From Sphingobium cloacae (lineage in GTDB: Bacteria; Pseudomonadota; Alphaproteobacteria; Sphingomonadales; Sphingomonadaceae): a stretch of 64,000 nt of DNA. Both the position numbers and the translations under genes were made by a program. Shown here piece after piece: positions 1 through 8,374 of this stretch. The notes beneath the pieces were generated by a model that searched no databases, was not told where the DNA came from, and worked only from the letters and a program-made list of their open reading frames with translations. The stretch covers positions 496,001 to 560,000 of the forward strand of contig NZ_AP017655.1 in the NCBI RefSeq assembly GCF_002355855.1, written 5' to 3'. Numbering within the stretch: the stretch's first letter is position 1; the number at the start of each line of letters is the position of its first letter.

Positions 1-519
1 CTCGCCGCGATTGCGGCAAAGGGGGTTTCGGTCTCGGTCCTGACCAATTCTCTTGCGGCAACCGATGTCGCCGCGGTCCATGGCGGTTATGCGCGCTACC
101 GTGTTCCGCTGCTCGAGGCAGGGATCAAGCTCTGGGAATTGCGGCCCGAGCATCAGGAGCGGGACTTTTCCCTGCGAGGATCGAGCCGGGCAAGCCTGCA
201 CACCAAGGCTTTCACTGCCGACGGGCATATGGGGTTCATCGGCTCGATGAACCTGGATCCTCGTTCGGCTTCCCTCAACACGGAAATGGGCGTCCTCTTC
301 GAGTCCGAGGCCCTGGCCCGGAAGATGGCTGCCATCTGGCAGCGCGATACCGCGCCCTCCCGCAGCTATGAGGTCTGTCTGACGTCGGATGGCGACGTGG
401 AATGGGCCGGGAGCCGGAACGGCGTGCCCGTCCGATACGACCGGGAACCGGAAGCCTCGTTCTGGCGCAGACTAACCGCACAGGCCATTGGCCTTCTGCC
501 GCTGGAATCGCAGCTTTGA
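1..519 (+). CDS. phospholipase D / cardiolipin synthase C-like protein, 3' part
   Basis: The frame is open from base 1, so the N-terminal half lies outside the window; 172 residues are visible. A complete second HKD motif is present (HTKAF then D, then GSMNLDPRS, visible residues about 67-85). This is the catalytic motif of the phospholipase D superfamily, whose bacterial members build cardiolipin or transfer phosphatidyl groups at the inner membrane. The C-terminus ends in a short LLPLESQL tail, like ClsC/YmdC-type proteins that finish near LLP.E.QL. The next genes are small membrane proteins on the other strand. The family is clear; the precise substrate is not. Confidence 0.8.
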   Translation, partial: LAAIAAKGVSVSVLTNSLAATDVAAVHGGYARYRVPLLEAGIKLWELRPEHQERDFSLRGSSRASLHTKAFTADGHMGFIGSMNLDPRSASLNTEMGVLFESEALARKMAAIWQRDTAPSRSYEVCLTSDGDVEWAGSRNGVPVRYDREPEASFWRRLTAQAIGLLPLESQL

Positions 520-603
520 CCCAAGCAGGCTTTCGGCGCCGTCTTCAATTTTGCGTGTTGCCGACGAATGGACCGTCTGCGACGGGGACCTGTTTCCTTG
601 AGA

Positions 604-1188
604 TCATGCGCTTGAGCGCGGATCGTTGTCGGAGCGCAGAAATCTGCTCCAGTCGATCTGGGCGAGCGCAGCAAGCAGGATGATCATGCCGATCTGCATC
701 GCGATGCCCCACGGACTGGTGAGGCGCTCGGTAAAGACGTCACCCAGGCTCGATTTGCGGATCACGCCTGCTGTCGCGGCATAGATCGAATAGGAGACGA
801 GACGCCCGACGAAAAACGCTGCTGTGAACTTCCCCAGCCTGATACCCGCAAGGCCGGCCGCTTCGAACAGTTGCGCCGAGGGAAGCGGAGAGAGAGCGAA
901 CAGTGCGAGCCCGAAAATCGCGCTTTTCGGTCGGTCCTCGACGACTTTTTTCGCTGCTTCGAGGTTGCGCTTTTGTTTCGCGGGCAAATAGTCCTTGAGA
1001 AATCGAAAGCCCCAGGCAAGCAGCAAACGTCCAAGAGCGGCCGCGAGCGCGCCAATGAACACGATCAAGGCGACAGGCAGATCGGTCGTCAGGCCATAGA
1101 GAACGATGATCGACCATGTCGGGGGACCGAACGCGGGCAACAGGTTGATACCAAGGACGATCAGGAAGAGAATCAGGCACGCGGTCAT
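604..1188 (-). CDS. DedA/VTT-like integral membrane protein
   Basis: This 194-aa protein has about five hydrophobic segments. The first starts at the N-terminus (MTACLILFLIVLG), and a later loop-helix element reads ALSPLPSAQLFEAAGLAG followed by F..GR. An arginine and proline in a re-entrant loop before an AG motif is typical of the VTT/DedA superfamily of lipid scramblase or transporter-like proteins. I infer an inner-membrane location and a role in envelope homeostasis. It could instead be a related small membrane family; no catalytic residue identifies a reaction. It is on the minus strand, about 80 nt upstream of the 3' end of the neighbouring phospholipase gene, and convergent with it. 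Confidence 0.6.
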   Translation of the reverse strand: MTACLILFLIVLGINLLPAFGPPTWSIIVLYGLTTDLPVALIVFIGALAAALGRLLLAWGFRFLKDYLPAKQKRNLEAAKKVVEDRPKSAIFGLALFALSPLPSAQLFEAAGLAGIRLGKFTAAFFVGRLVSYSIYAATAGVIRKSSLGDVFTERLTSPWGIAMQIGMIILLAALAQIDWSRFLRSDNDPRSSA

Positions 1189-1269
1189 TTCGCCTTCGGC
1201 GTTATCGCATTTGCGCAGGGTCAGCGAGCCGGATGGGAGAGATGTCTTTCAGCCTGTCAATCCATGCGT

Positions 1270-1680
1270 CTACTTCTCGACGCGCGTCCAGATCTGCGAC
1301 CGGCACCCGATGCGCCCGACGAGGCAGCCGTTCGCCTCGAGCCTGTTGCTGTCGAGTACCGTGACGCGCCCGGTGAAGGTCCGGCCGATATCGGGCACGA
1401 AAACGCGGCCGCGCCACACGCCGGGCTGCTCCTGCTCGAAATCACGAAACAGCTGTGCGCCCACCAGAGGATCCGGGCTGCCCTTGCGCGCATCGGCTTT
1501 CGCCTTGTCGTTAGCCCAGACGACGACACCGCACATCCTGTCGTCGCACGGTTGCGCGCGGATATGCACACTGTTTGCAGGGTTGCGCCAGATAGTCCCG
1601 GAAATGCTCGATGCCGGAGCATTTCCGACCGTTGCCGCCAGGATGAGCAAGACCGAAAGCGGTTTGTATCCTCCGATCAT
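1270..1680 (-). CDS. DUF2147 family secreted protein
   Basis: The protein has 136 aa with an N-terminal signal peptide (MIGGYKPLSVLLILAATVG). It then shows the DUF2147 pattern: SGTIWRNPANSVHIRAQPC early in the mature part, CGVVVWAND, and a basic WRGRVFVPDIG core ending near the C-terminus. Function in this family is unknown; members are small periplasmic proteins often found near stress or envelope genes. The start at 1680 is preferred over an in-frame codon at 1725 because AAAGGAAA lies just upstream and the signal peptide begins there. It lies 50 nt downstream of the HdeD-like gene on the same strand. Confidence 0.75.
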   Translation of the reverse strand: MIGGYKPLSVLLILAATVGNAPASSISGTIWRNPANSVHIRAQPCDDRMCGVVVWANDKAKADARKGSPDPLVGAQLFRDFEQEQPGVWRGRVFVPDIGRTFTGRVTVLDSNRLEANGCLVGRIGCRSQIWTRVEK

Positions 1681-1730
1681 CCTGGCGTTTCCTTTGTTGT
1701 TCGGGGCAGGGCACCCTTGCCGCACTAAGT

Positions 1731-2303
1731 CTATAGCTTACCGATGCGGCGCAGACCCATGGCGAGGATGATGAGGAAGGTTCCTCGCAGCAGGAAGCTC
1801 AGGCCGACCGCCAATGCCAGGAAGGCAAGTCCGGTCGCGGGATCGCTGAACAGGAGGAGACCGCCCAGAACAGTGTCGAGAACGCCGAGTAGCAGGCGCC
1901 AGCCCCGGTCATGCGCAGACTGGAATGCGCCGACGATTTCGAAAACGCCGATGATGAGCAACCAGGCGCCGATCAGCGCGACGAGCGTCAAGGCCCCGGC
2001 GAAGGGATTGAAGAAAGTGATGGCGGCCGCGACGAGGCTCAGCACGCCGAGGAGGATCTCGATCCAGCGTGCGCGCCGGGAGAGCGAGGACAACCCGGCC
2101 GCGATAGCCAGTATTCCGTATATGAGGAGCGCCACGGCAAGGAAAACACCTGTCGCGAAGCCCGTCGCGATTGGGTTGAGGAGCGCAAAAACGCCGATCA
2201 GGATCACGAGCAGCCCATAAGCCAGGACCCAGCCCCAACTGGTCTCCAATGCCGGGTCGGCCATACCATAGGGGCTGGAATAGCGCCTCGATTGTGACGG
2301 CAT
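1731..2303 (-). CDS. HdeD/DUF308-family membrane protein
   Basis: The protein has 190 aa and six predicted membrane segments arranged as three repeated hairpins with recurrent G-x-L-x-L-x-P loops (LLNPIATG, FFNPFAGAL, LFSDPATGL). That repeat is the hallmark of the DUF308/HdeD family. E. coli HdeD contributes to acid resistance at high cell density; a similar stress role here is inference. The start is supported by AAGGAG nine bases upstream. The gene is followed by the DUF2147 gene on the same strand, and the two may be co-transcribed. Confidence 0.75.
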   Translation of the reverse strand: MPSQSRRYSSPYGMADPALETSWGWVLAYGLLVILIGVFALLNPIATGFATGVFLAVALLIYGILAIAAGLSSLSRRARWIEILLGVLSLVAAAITFFNPFAGALTLVALIGAWLLIIGVFEIVGAFQSAHDRGWRLLLGVLDTVLGGLLLFSDPATGLAFLALAVGLSFLLRGTFLIILAMGLRRIGKL

Positions 2304-2443
2304 GTGAAGGGCTCCTTCTTGGTGACTCGGAACTTTTGCTGTGAGCGTGTCGACTATTGCCAGAGTGCAACCTCAAGTCGAGCAGGAAGCGCTGATGTCG
2401 CAGGAGGCGTCGCTCAAGTGCGTGATGTGCATGAAGGCGGGTT

Positions 2444-3667
2444 TCAACGCACCAGTGCCACGCCCAGACGAAAACGGGTCGTATGGCGATCATAGTCGAG
2501 CAGATTCTCGCCATAGCCGATGAAGCTCTGGCCGAAGAGATAGAAGTCGGGTCCCCCACCCAATAGCCGCGAGAGCGGATAGGAAAGATCGGCGGCGAGT
2601 GCGCCTTTGCCGCTGGAGACGCTGAACCGCGTGGATGTCGTAAGGCGTAGGCCGTCATCTTTCCCGACTTCCAGGAAGAGCGAGCTATTGCCCCTGTAGC
2701 GGCGGATATCGGGATTGTCGGATTTGTCGCCGACAAGGAGGGAGAAGCGCGGAGCTACCGACAGGCGATAGCCGCCGCCCAGTGGGAAGGCGGCCATCGG
2801 CGCCACATAGAGCGTGTTGAGGCTGCGGGAATCGAGACCGGAGCGACCGTTGGATTCATGGCGAAAGCCGCCCTGTGCGCTCAGCGAGATGCCGCGTGTC
2901 AACGTAGCTGAAGGGGTCAGGTAGAAGAGTTCCGGCTGATAGTCGATGTTACGAAACGGCGAGGAATCCGCGCCAAGATCCCAGAACATGCGCTGGGTAT
3001 AGGCAAAATGCAGTCCGTCGCGCCAGGAAAGTGGCAAGCCCTGGGCGCGTCTCGTTCCGAAAATCTGATATTTGAAGCTGATCTGGATGCGTGCGGCGCT
3101 GTCGGTGCTCGGACCATAGACAGCATAGATCGGTTCATAGGCCGACAGGTTGGCGAAAAAGGCGTTGCCCGCCGACCGGTCCGAGGGAGGCGGCACAGCC
3201 TTGTTTTCCAACCCCGGCGCGTTGGGAGGCCCGGATTGCGCGGAGGTGTTCGTGGCTATTTGCGCCCCTCGGTCCGCGGGCCGCAATGCCAGCGTGATCT
3301 GCCGCGTGCCCCATGCGGGAACGGAGATCGCGGCGCCTTCCAGCGACAGATTGGTCCTCCGCGCAAGCCGGTAGGTCGCGCGCGTGAAACCGCCAGGTGG
3401 AATGATCGGGTTTGGAGGCGTCGTCGCCATGCGCTCCAGCCAGACGGTGCGAGAGACGCCGCTCTGCTCCACCTGCGCTTCGATGCGGTCCGGAAGGGCC
3501 ATGCCCTGCGGATCGCCGCTGTCATTGAGCAGGCGCAGATCGACCAGAACGGCGCCGGTTTCGTCCTCCTGCCCGGCATCGCTGATCAGGATTTCGACGG
3601 GCGATGCGGCATGAGCCGCGGCAGGGGTGGCAAGCGCGATGGCGGCAAGGCTTATCGCGCGCCTCAT
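2444..3667 (-). CDS. pldA: outer-membrane phospholipase A (PldA/OMPLA-like)
   Basis: The protein has 407 aa with a signal peptide (MRRAISLAAIALATPAAAHA), a long periplasmic-type N-terminal domain of about 180 residues, then a beta-barrel domain. The barrel carries GFRHESNGRSG with H270 and S272, and N284 in SRSLN. The H, S and N spacing (H+2, H+14) exactly matches the OMPLA catalytic triad H142/S144/N156 of E. coli. It would hydrolyse phospholipids at the outer membrane. The extra N-terminal domain makes it longer than E. coli PldA (about 290 aa). The ATG overlaps the ackA stop as ATGA, so it is the last gene of the phaC-pta-ackA operon. Confidence 0.85.
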   Translation of the reverse strand: MRRAISLAAIALATPAAAHAASPVEILISDAGQEDETGAVLVDLRLLNDSGDPQGMALPDRIEAQVEQSGVSRTVWLERMATTPPNPIIPPGGFTRATYRLARRTNLSLEGAAISVPAWGTRQITLALRPADRGAQIATNTSAQSGPPNAPGLENKAVPPPSDRSAGNAFFANLSAYEPIYAVYGPSTDSAARIQISFKYQIFGTRRAQGLPLSWRDGLHFAYTQRMFWDLGADSSPFRNIDYQPELFYLTPSATLTRGISLSAQGGFRHESNGRSGLDSRSLNTLYVAPMAAFPLGGGYRLSVAPRFSLLVGDKSDNPDIRRYRGNSSLFLEVGKDDGLRLTTSTRFSVSSGKGALAADLSYPLSRLLGGGPDFYLFGQSFIGYGENLLDYDRHTTRFRLGVALVR

Positions 3668-4857
3668 GATGGATTCTCCCCCAGCACATGCAAGGTGTGG
3701 AGCGCGATCATCCGTTCCTCGTCGGTGGGAATGACGCGCACCGCGACATGGCTGCCGGGCGTGCTGACAAGCGGGGCGCCGGCAGCGTTCGCCTGTTCGT
3801 CGAGTTCCACGCCCAGCCATGCGAGGCGTGCGCAGATACGCTGGCGCATCGCGGCGTCGTTCTCTCCGATCCCGGCGGTGAAGACGATGCCGTCCAGCCC
3901 GCCCATCGACGAGGCGAGCGCGGCCGTCTCGCGCGCGGCGCGCCAGGCGAACAGCGCCATCGCCTCTTCCGCTTCCGGCGCATCGCTGGCCGCGAGCGCC
4001 CGCATGTCGCTCGACAGGCCGGACACGCCGAGCAGGCCGGACTGCCGGTAAAGCATGTCCTCCACATCGGCCGCGCTCATGCCCATGCGGAGCTGAAAGT
4101 GCAGGATCACGCCGGGATCGATAGTGCCGCAGCGCGTGCCCATCACCAGGCCGTCGAGCGCAGTGAAGCCCATGGTCGTATCGACGCTCCTGCAGTCCCG
4201 CATGGCGCAGAGGCTGGCCCCGTTGCCCAGGTGCGCCGCGACCACGCGGCCCGCGGCCAGCGCCGGGTCGATCTCCGCGAGACGCATTGCGACATATTCA
4301 TAGGACAGGCCGTGAAAGCCGTAGCGGCGGATGCCCTGATCGTGGAACTTGCGCGGGATGGCCAGGCGCGAGGCGACGTCCGGCTTGTCGTGGTGGAAGG
4401 CCGTATCGAAGCAGGCGACCTGCGGCAGGTCGGGTTTCAGCTTCGCGATCGCGCGGATCGCCGCGAGGTTGTGCGGCTGATGCAGCGGGGCGAGGGGGCA
4501 CAGCGTTTCCAGCCTGTCCAGCAGGTCGGCATCGACCAGGCGGGGCGTGACGAAGTCCAGGCCGCCATGCACCACGCGATGGCCGATGGCGATCACGTCC
4601 CGCCCTTCCAGCGGATGATCTCCCGCCCAGGCGAAGAGGTCCGCCAGGAGATCCGCATGGCTGAGCGCAGCGCCGTCCGGCCAGTCCCGCTCGATGAGGA
4701 TTTCTCCCGTCGCGGAGCGGGCCCGCAGGCTGGGCGCGATGCCGATCTTCTCGATCTTGCCGCCTGCCGAGAGCGTCAGCCCGTCCCGGCCATCGAGCGT
4801 GAACAGCGAGAACTTGATGCTGGACGAACCGGAGTTGATCGCGACGACGGCTTTCAT
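3664..4857 (-). CDS. ackA: acetate kinase
   Basis: The protein has 397 aa, the normal length for AckA. It opens with the phosphate-binding motif VVAINSGSSSIKFSLF and also shows HRVVHGG, FDTAFH, YGFHGLSYEYV, HLGNGASLCA and GFTAGIGEN-type segments. It interconverts acetyl-phosphate and acetate with ADP/ATP in the cytoplasm. The start at 4857 is fixed by an ATGA overlap with the upstream phosphotransacetylase fusion, and pldA follows with another ATGA overlap. Together with the upstream gene it completes an acyl-CoA to acyl-phosphate to acid plus ATP route. Propionate kinase activity is also possible. Confidence 0.95.
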   Translation of the reverse strand: MKAVVAINSGSSSIKFSLFTLDGRDGLTLSAGGKIEKIGIAPSLRARSATGEILIERDWPDGAALSHADLLADLFAWAGDHPLEGRDVIAIGHRVVHGGLDFVTPRLVDADLLDRLETLCPLAPLHQPHNLAAIRAIAKLKPDLPQVACFDTAFHHDKPDVASRLAIPRKFHDQGIRRYGFHGLSYEYVAMRLAEIDPALAAGRVVAAHLGNGASLCAMRDCRSVDTTMGFTALDGLVMGTRCGTIDPGVILHFQLRMGMSAADVEDMLYRQSGLLGVSGLSSDMRALAASDAPEAEEAMALFAWRAARETAALASSMGGLDGIVFTAGIGENDAAMRQRICARLAWLGVELDEQANAAGAPLVSTPGSHVAVRVIPTDEERMIALHTLHVLGENPS

Positions 4858-6275
4858 GCGCTCGCCGTCCCCGGCAGGCCGGGCGCGGCCTTGGTGGCGG
4901 CGCGCGCCATCAGCACCGCGACCGCGCAGGAGGCGAGGCGGGTGCGCAGGCTGTCGGCCCGGCTGGCGAGGATGATCGGCACGCGCGCGCCCAGCACGAT
5001 GCCTGCCGCGTCCGCACCGCCCAGGAAGGTGAGTTGCTTGGCCAGCATGTTGCCAGCCTCCAGGTTTGGCACGACGAGAATTTCCGCTTTGCCCGCCACC
5101 GGCGAGACGATGCCTTTCTCCTTCGCGGCGGCTTCGCTGATCGCATTGTCGAAAGCCAGGGGTCCGTCCAGCACGCCGCCCGTGATCTGACCGCGATCGG
5201 CCATCTTGCACAGGGCAGCGGCGTCGAGTGTGGATTGCATCGCGGGATTGACAGTCTCCACGGCGGAAAGGATCGCCACTTTCGGTTCCGCGATGCCGAT
5301 GACATGGGCAAGGTCGATGGCGTTGCGGATGATGTCCGCCTTCTCCTCGAGTGTCGGCGCGATGTTGATCGCGGCATCCGTGATGATGAGCGGTGTCGGA
5401 TGGTTCTGGACGTCCATGACATAGGCATGGCTGATCCGGCGCTCGGTTCGCAGGCCCGTGGCGGAGCGCACGATGGCGCCCATCAATTCGTCGGTATGGA
5501 GCGAGCCTTTCATCAACAGCTTCGCTTCGCCGCCGCGCACCAGGTCCACGGCCTTTGCCGCCGCTTCGTGGCTATGGGCGGCGGATACGATGCGGAAAGG
5601 CGAAATGTCCTTGCCGGCGTCTTCGGCCGCCTTGCGGATCTTCGCTTCCGGCCCGACCAGGATCGGCATGATGAGATTGGCTTCGGCGGCTTCAATCGCG
5701 GCCAGCATGGCGGCCGCGCTGCAGGGATGAGCCACCGCCGTCGGTTCCGGCACGCCATTGGCGGTCATCTCGATCAGCTTGCGGTAGCCGTCATGGTCGC
5801 GCAGGCTGACCTCCGGCAGCGCCGCACGGGGGCGGCGGACCTTCTCGGCCGGCGCCTTGACTTCGGCCTGGCCGCTGATGACTTCCTCGCCGTCCTGGTT
5901 GACGCAGCGGCAATCGAACAGGATATCATGGTGCGCGCGTTTTTCCGCCACCGTCACCGACGCCGTGATCGTGTCGCCAAGGCCTACCGGCCGCGTGAAC
6001 TGCAGCGACTGGCTGAGATAGATCGCGCCGGGGCCGGGCAGTTCGGTGCCCAGCACGGCGGAGATGAGACCGCCGCCCCATAGTCCGTGCGCGATGACGC
6101 GGCGGAACATGTCGGTCGCGGCATAGTCGGCGTCCATATGCGCCGGGTTCACGTCGCCGGACACGAGCGCGAAAAGCTGGATGTCCTCTTCGGTCAGCGT
6201 GCGCGAGATACTGGCGGTATCGCCCACTTTTATCTCGTCGAAGGTGCGGTTCTCGATCATGGTTCCGTCAGTCAT
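4854..6275 (-). CDS. bifunctional MaoC-like hydratase / phosphate acetyl(butyryl)transferase
   Basis: A 473-aa fusion. Residues about 8-145 form a hot-dog MaoC/(R)-enoyl-CoA hydratase domain (FALVSGDVNPAHMDADYA, the D-x-x-x-x-H hydratase-2 motif, then HGLWGGGLISAVLG). Residues about 160-465 form a phosphate acyltransferase domain (GSLHTDELMGAIVRS, ITDAAINIAPTLEEKADI, GGVLDGPLAFDNAIS). The fusion can supply (R)-3-hydroxyacyl-CoA for PHA synthase and convert acyl-CoA to acyl-phosphate for the following acetate kinase. It begins 3 nt after the phaC stop, so the operon order matches the chemistry. Acetyl versus butyryl preference cannot be read from sequence. Confidence 0.9.
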   Translation of the reverse strand: MTDGTMIENRTFDEIKVGDTASISRTLTEEDIQLFALVSGDVNPAHMDADYAATDMFRRVIAHGLWGGGLISAVLGTELPGPGAIYLSQSLQFTRPVGLGDTITASVTVAEKRAHHDILFDCRCVNQDGEEVISGQAEVKAPAEKVRRPRAALPEVSLRDHDGYRKLIEMTANGVPEPTAVAHPCSAAAMLAAIEAAEANLIMPILVGPEAKIRKAAEDAGKDISPFRIVSAAHSHEAAAKAVDLVRGGEAKLLMKGSLHTDELMGAIVRSATGLRTERRISHAYVMDVQNHPTPLIITDAAINIAPTLEEKADIIRNAIDLAHVIGIAEPKVAILSAVETVNPAMQSTLDAAALCKMADRGQITGGVLDGPLAFDNAISEAAAKEKGIVSPVAGKAEILVVPNLEAGNMLAKQLTFLGGADAAGIVLGARVPIILASRADSLRTRLASCAVAVLMARAATKAAPGLPGTASA

Positions 6276-6278
6276 TGC

Positions 6279-8033
6279 TCAATGCTCCAGCACATAATGG
6301 CCGGGAGCATCGGCGATCGCCGCATAGCCCTTGTCCGCTGCGCCCATGGGCGGCGGCGCACCAGGTTCTCCCGAACGCGCGGCCAGCCATTCTCCCCACG
6401 CCGTCCACCATGAGCCTTGCTTTTGCTCGGCGCGGCTTGCCCATTCTTCGGGATCGTAGGAGGTGCCGTCGACCTCGCGGGTCAACACGCGGTAGCGGCG
6501 GCCCTTGTGGCCCGGTTCCGAAACGATGCCGGCATTGTGCCCGCCGCTGGTCAGGACGAAAGTGATCTCGGCCCCGGTCAGCAGGTGGATCTTGTGGACG
6601 GAATGCCATGGCGCGACATGATCGCGCTCGGTTCCGACCACGAACAGCGGTTTGCGGATGGAGGCAAGGTTGATGGTTCGCCCATCCACCCGGTATTTTC
6701 CTTCGGCCAGGTCGTCGTCGAGGAACAGGCGGCGCAGATACTGGCTGTGCATGGCATAGGGCATCCGTGTGCCGTCGGCGTTCCAGGCCATGAGGTCGTT
6801 CATCGGTTCGCGCTCGCCCATCAGGTAGGTGGCGAGCACACGCGACCAGACCAGATCGTTGGAACGCAGGATCTGGAAGGCGCCGCCCATCTGGCTGCTG
6901 TCCAGATAGCCCCGGCTCCACATCATGTTCTCCAGCAGGTTGAGCTGGCCTTCGTCGATAAACAGGCCCAATTCCCCCGGCTCGCTGAATTCCGTCTGTG
7001 CGGCCAGCAGTGTGACGCTGGCGAGCCTGTCATCTCCGTCGCGCGCCATGGCCGCGGCCGCGATCGAGAGCAGCGTGCCGCCCAGGCAATAGCCCATGGC
7101 ATGGATGCCCGTCGCGCCGGTGATCGCCGTCACCGCATCGAGCGCCGCCATCGGTCCGAGGTGCCGGTAGGCGTCCATGTCGAGGTCACGGTCGGCACTG
7201 CCGGGATTGTGCCACGAAATCATGAACACGGTGAAGCCTTGCGCCGTCAGCCAGCGGACCAGCGAGTTCTCGGGCGACAGGTCGAGAATATAGTATTTCA
7301 TGATCCACGCGGGCACGATCAGGATTGGCTCGGGCCGCACGGTGTCCGTGGTCGGTTCATACTGGATCAGTTCGATCAGCTTGTTGCGGTAGACGACCTT
7401 GCCTTTGGCCGTGGCGACGTTTTCGCCCACGCGAAAGGCTTCGGCGCCGACCGGCGGCAGGCCGCGCGCCATGTGCTGCATGTCCTCGACCAGGTGCCGG
7501 AAGCCGTCGACCAGGCATTGGCCACCTGTTTCCGCGATCTTGTGTTGGAGAACGGGATTGGTGGCGAGAAAGTTGGTCGGCGCGAGCATGTCCAGCATCT
7601 GCCGTGCGGCGAATTCCACCATGTCTTCATGATGTTTCGAGACACCGCCAATGCCTGTCGTCGCGGCGTGCCACCATTGCTGGTTGAGCAGGAAGGCCTG
7701 AGCGACGAGATTGAAAGGTAATTCTTTCCAGGCGGGATCGGCGAAGCGCCGGTCCTGCGGCAATGGTTCGATGGCCGGTTCGGCCTCGCTGTCTTCCATG
7801 CGGCGCTGCAGATAGTCGAAAAGCCGGGCATGCTTGCGGATGGCCTTGGCGCCAAGCTGCATTTGTTTGCCCGGCGACGTGGCGAGATGAATCCCCCAAT
7901 CGGCCATGGCAAGCAGGAGCGTGGCCGGCGAAAGGCCGAAAGTCGTCTGCGCGATGGCCGCCGATGCCGTGCGGTCGAGCGTTTCGCTGATTCCGTCCAG
8001 CGGATCGTCGGAAGGCGGAGGGGACGTGGCCAT
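6279..8033 (-). CDS. phaC: class I poly(3-hydroxyalkanoate) synthase
   Basis: The protein has 584 aa, close to class I PhaC (about 590). The lipase-like box reads GYCLGG with catalytic Cys316; the partners are Asp471 in GTERDH and His499 in SGGHNAG, matching C. necator C319/D480/H508 in order and spacing. It polymerises (R)-3-hydroxyacyl-CoA at granule surfaces. The start at 8033 is preferred over an in-frame upstream ATG because the extra 45 residues look non-coding and CTCGGAG lies about 10 nt upstream of this ATG. It is the first gene of the phaC / MaoC-Pta / ackA / pldA operon. No phaR, phasin or depolymerase gene is visible beside it. Confidence 0.93.
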   Translation of the reverse strand: MATSPPPSDDPLDGISETLDRTASAAIAQTTFGLSPATLLLAMADWGIHLATSPGKQMQLGAKAIRKHARLFDYLQRRMEDSEAEPAIEPLPQDRRFADPAWKELPFNLVAQAFLLNQQWWHAATTGIGGVSKHHEDMVEFAARQMLDMLAPTNFLATNPVLQHKIAETGGQCLVDGFRHLVEDMQHMARGLPPVGAEAFRVGENVATAKGKVVYRNKLIELIQYEPTTDTVRPEPILIVPAWIMKYYILDLSPENSLVRWLTAQGFTVFMISWHNPGSADRDLDMDAYRHLGPMAALDAVTAITGATGIHAMGYCLGGTLLSIAAAAMARDGDDRLASVTLLAAQTEFSEPGELGLFIDEGQLNLLENMMWSRGYLDSSQMGGAFQILRSNDLVWSRVLATYLMGEREPMNDLMAWNADGTRMPYAMHSQYLRRLFLDDDLAEGKYRVDGRTINLASIRKPLFVVGTERDHVAPWHSVHKIHLLTGAEITFVLTSGGHNAGIVSEPGHKGRRYRVLTREVDGTSYDPEEWASRAEQKQGSWWTAWGEWLAARSGEPGAPPPMGAADKGYAAIADAPGHYVLEH

Positions 8034-8374
8034 GACTATATACTCCGAGTTCCGCTGGAAGGTGCCTCGTCTCTCCGACAGGATTCCACAGCAGATGTTT
8101 GGGCCGCCCCTCCCGGTTCTTCTTATGCCGAACGGTACTGCATAGGTAAGATAGAATGCAAGCCGCACGGAGCTTGGTTGCGACCGGACGGCTGTCTGAC
8201 GGCCAGTCGCAACCGCGGGCGCGGGGATATTCGGCCATGGCCTGCTGGAGAAAAAGGAGCCTCAATCATTGAGCGTAAAGCCACTAGGTATAGTTCACGA
8301 TGGCGATGCATTGCCTGGAGATACAGTGTACGGCGGTCGTCATCCCGGGCAATTTTGCGGGAAATTGAAGGAGA
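8034..8374. other. intergenic region between divergent phaC and the lptB-like gene
   Basis: About 340 bases hold no convincing gene apart from the small ORF that begins just beyond it. The region must contain the phaC promoter on the minus strand and the promoter of the lptB-like gene on the plus strand. A short inverted repeat CTCAAT-C-ATTGAG is visible near 8263-8275. I looked for an FNR/Anr box of the TTGAT-N4-ATCAA type and saw none. Confidence 0.4.

Noticed and set aside
6417..7721. A 434-codon plus-strand frame across phaC
   Set aside because: It is opposite phaC, whose catalytic triad and length are intact; no independent evidence exists.
8034..8374. FNR/Anr-type box before phaC
   Set aside because: No TTGAT-N4-ATCAA or close variant was seen, so low-oxygen control is only an analogy.
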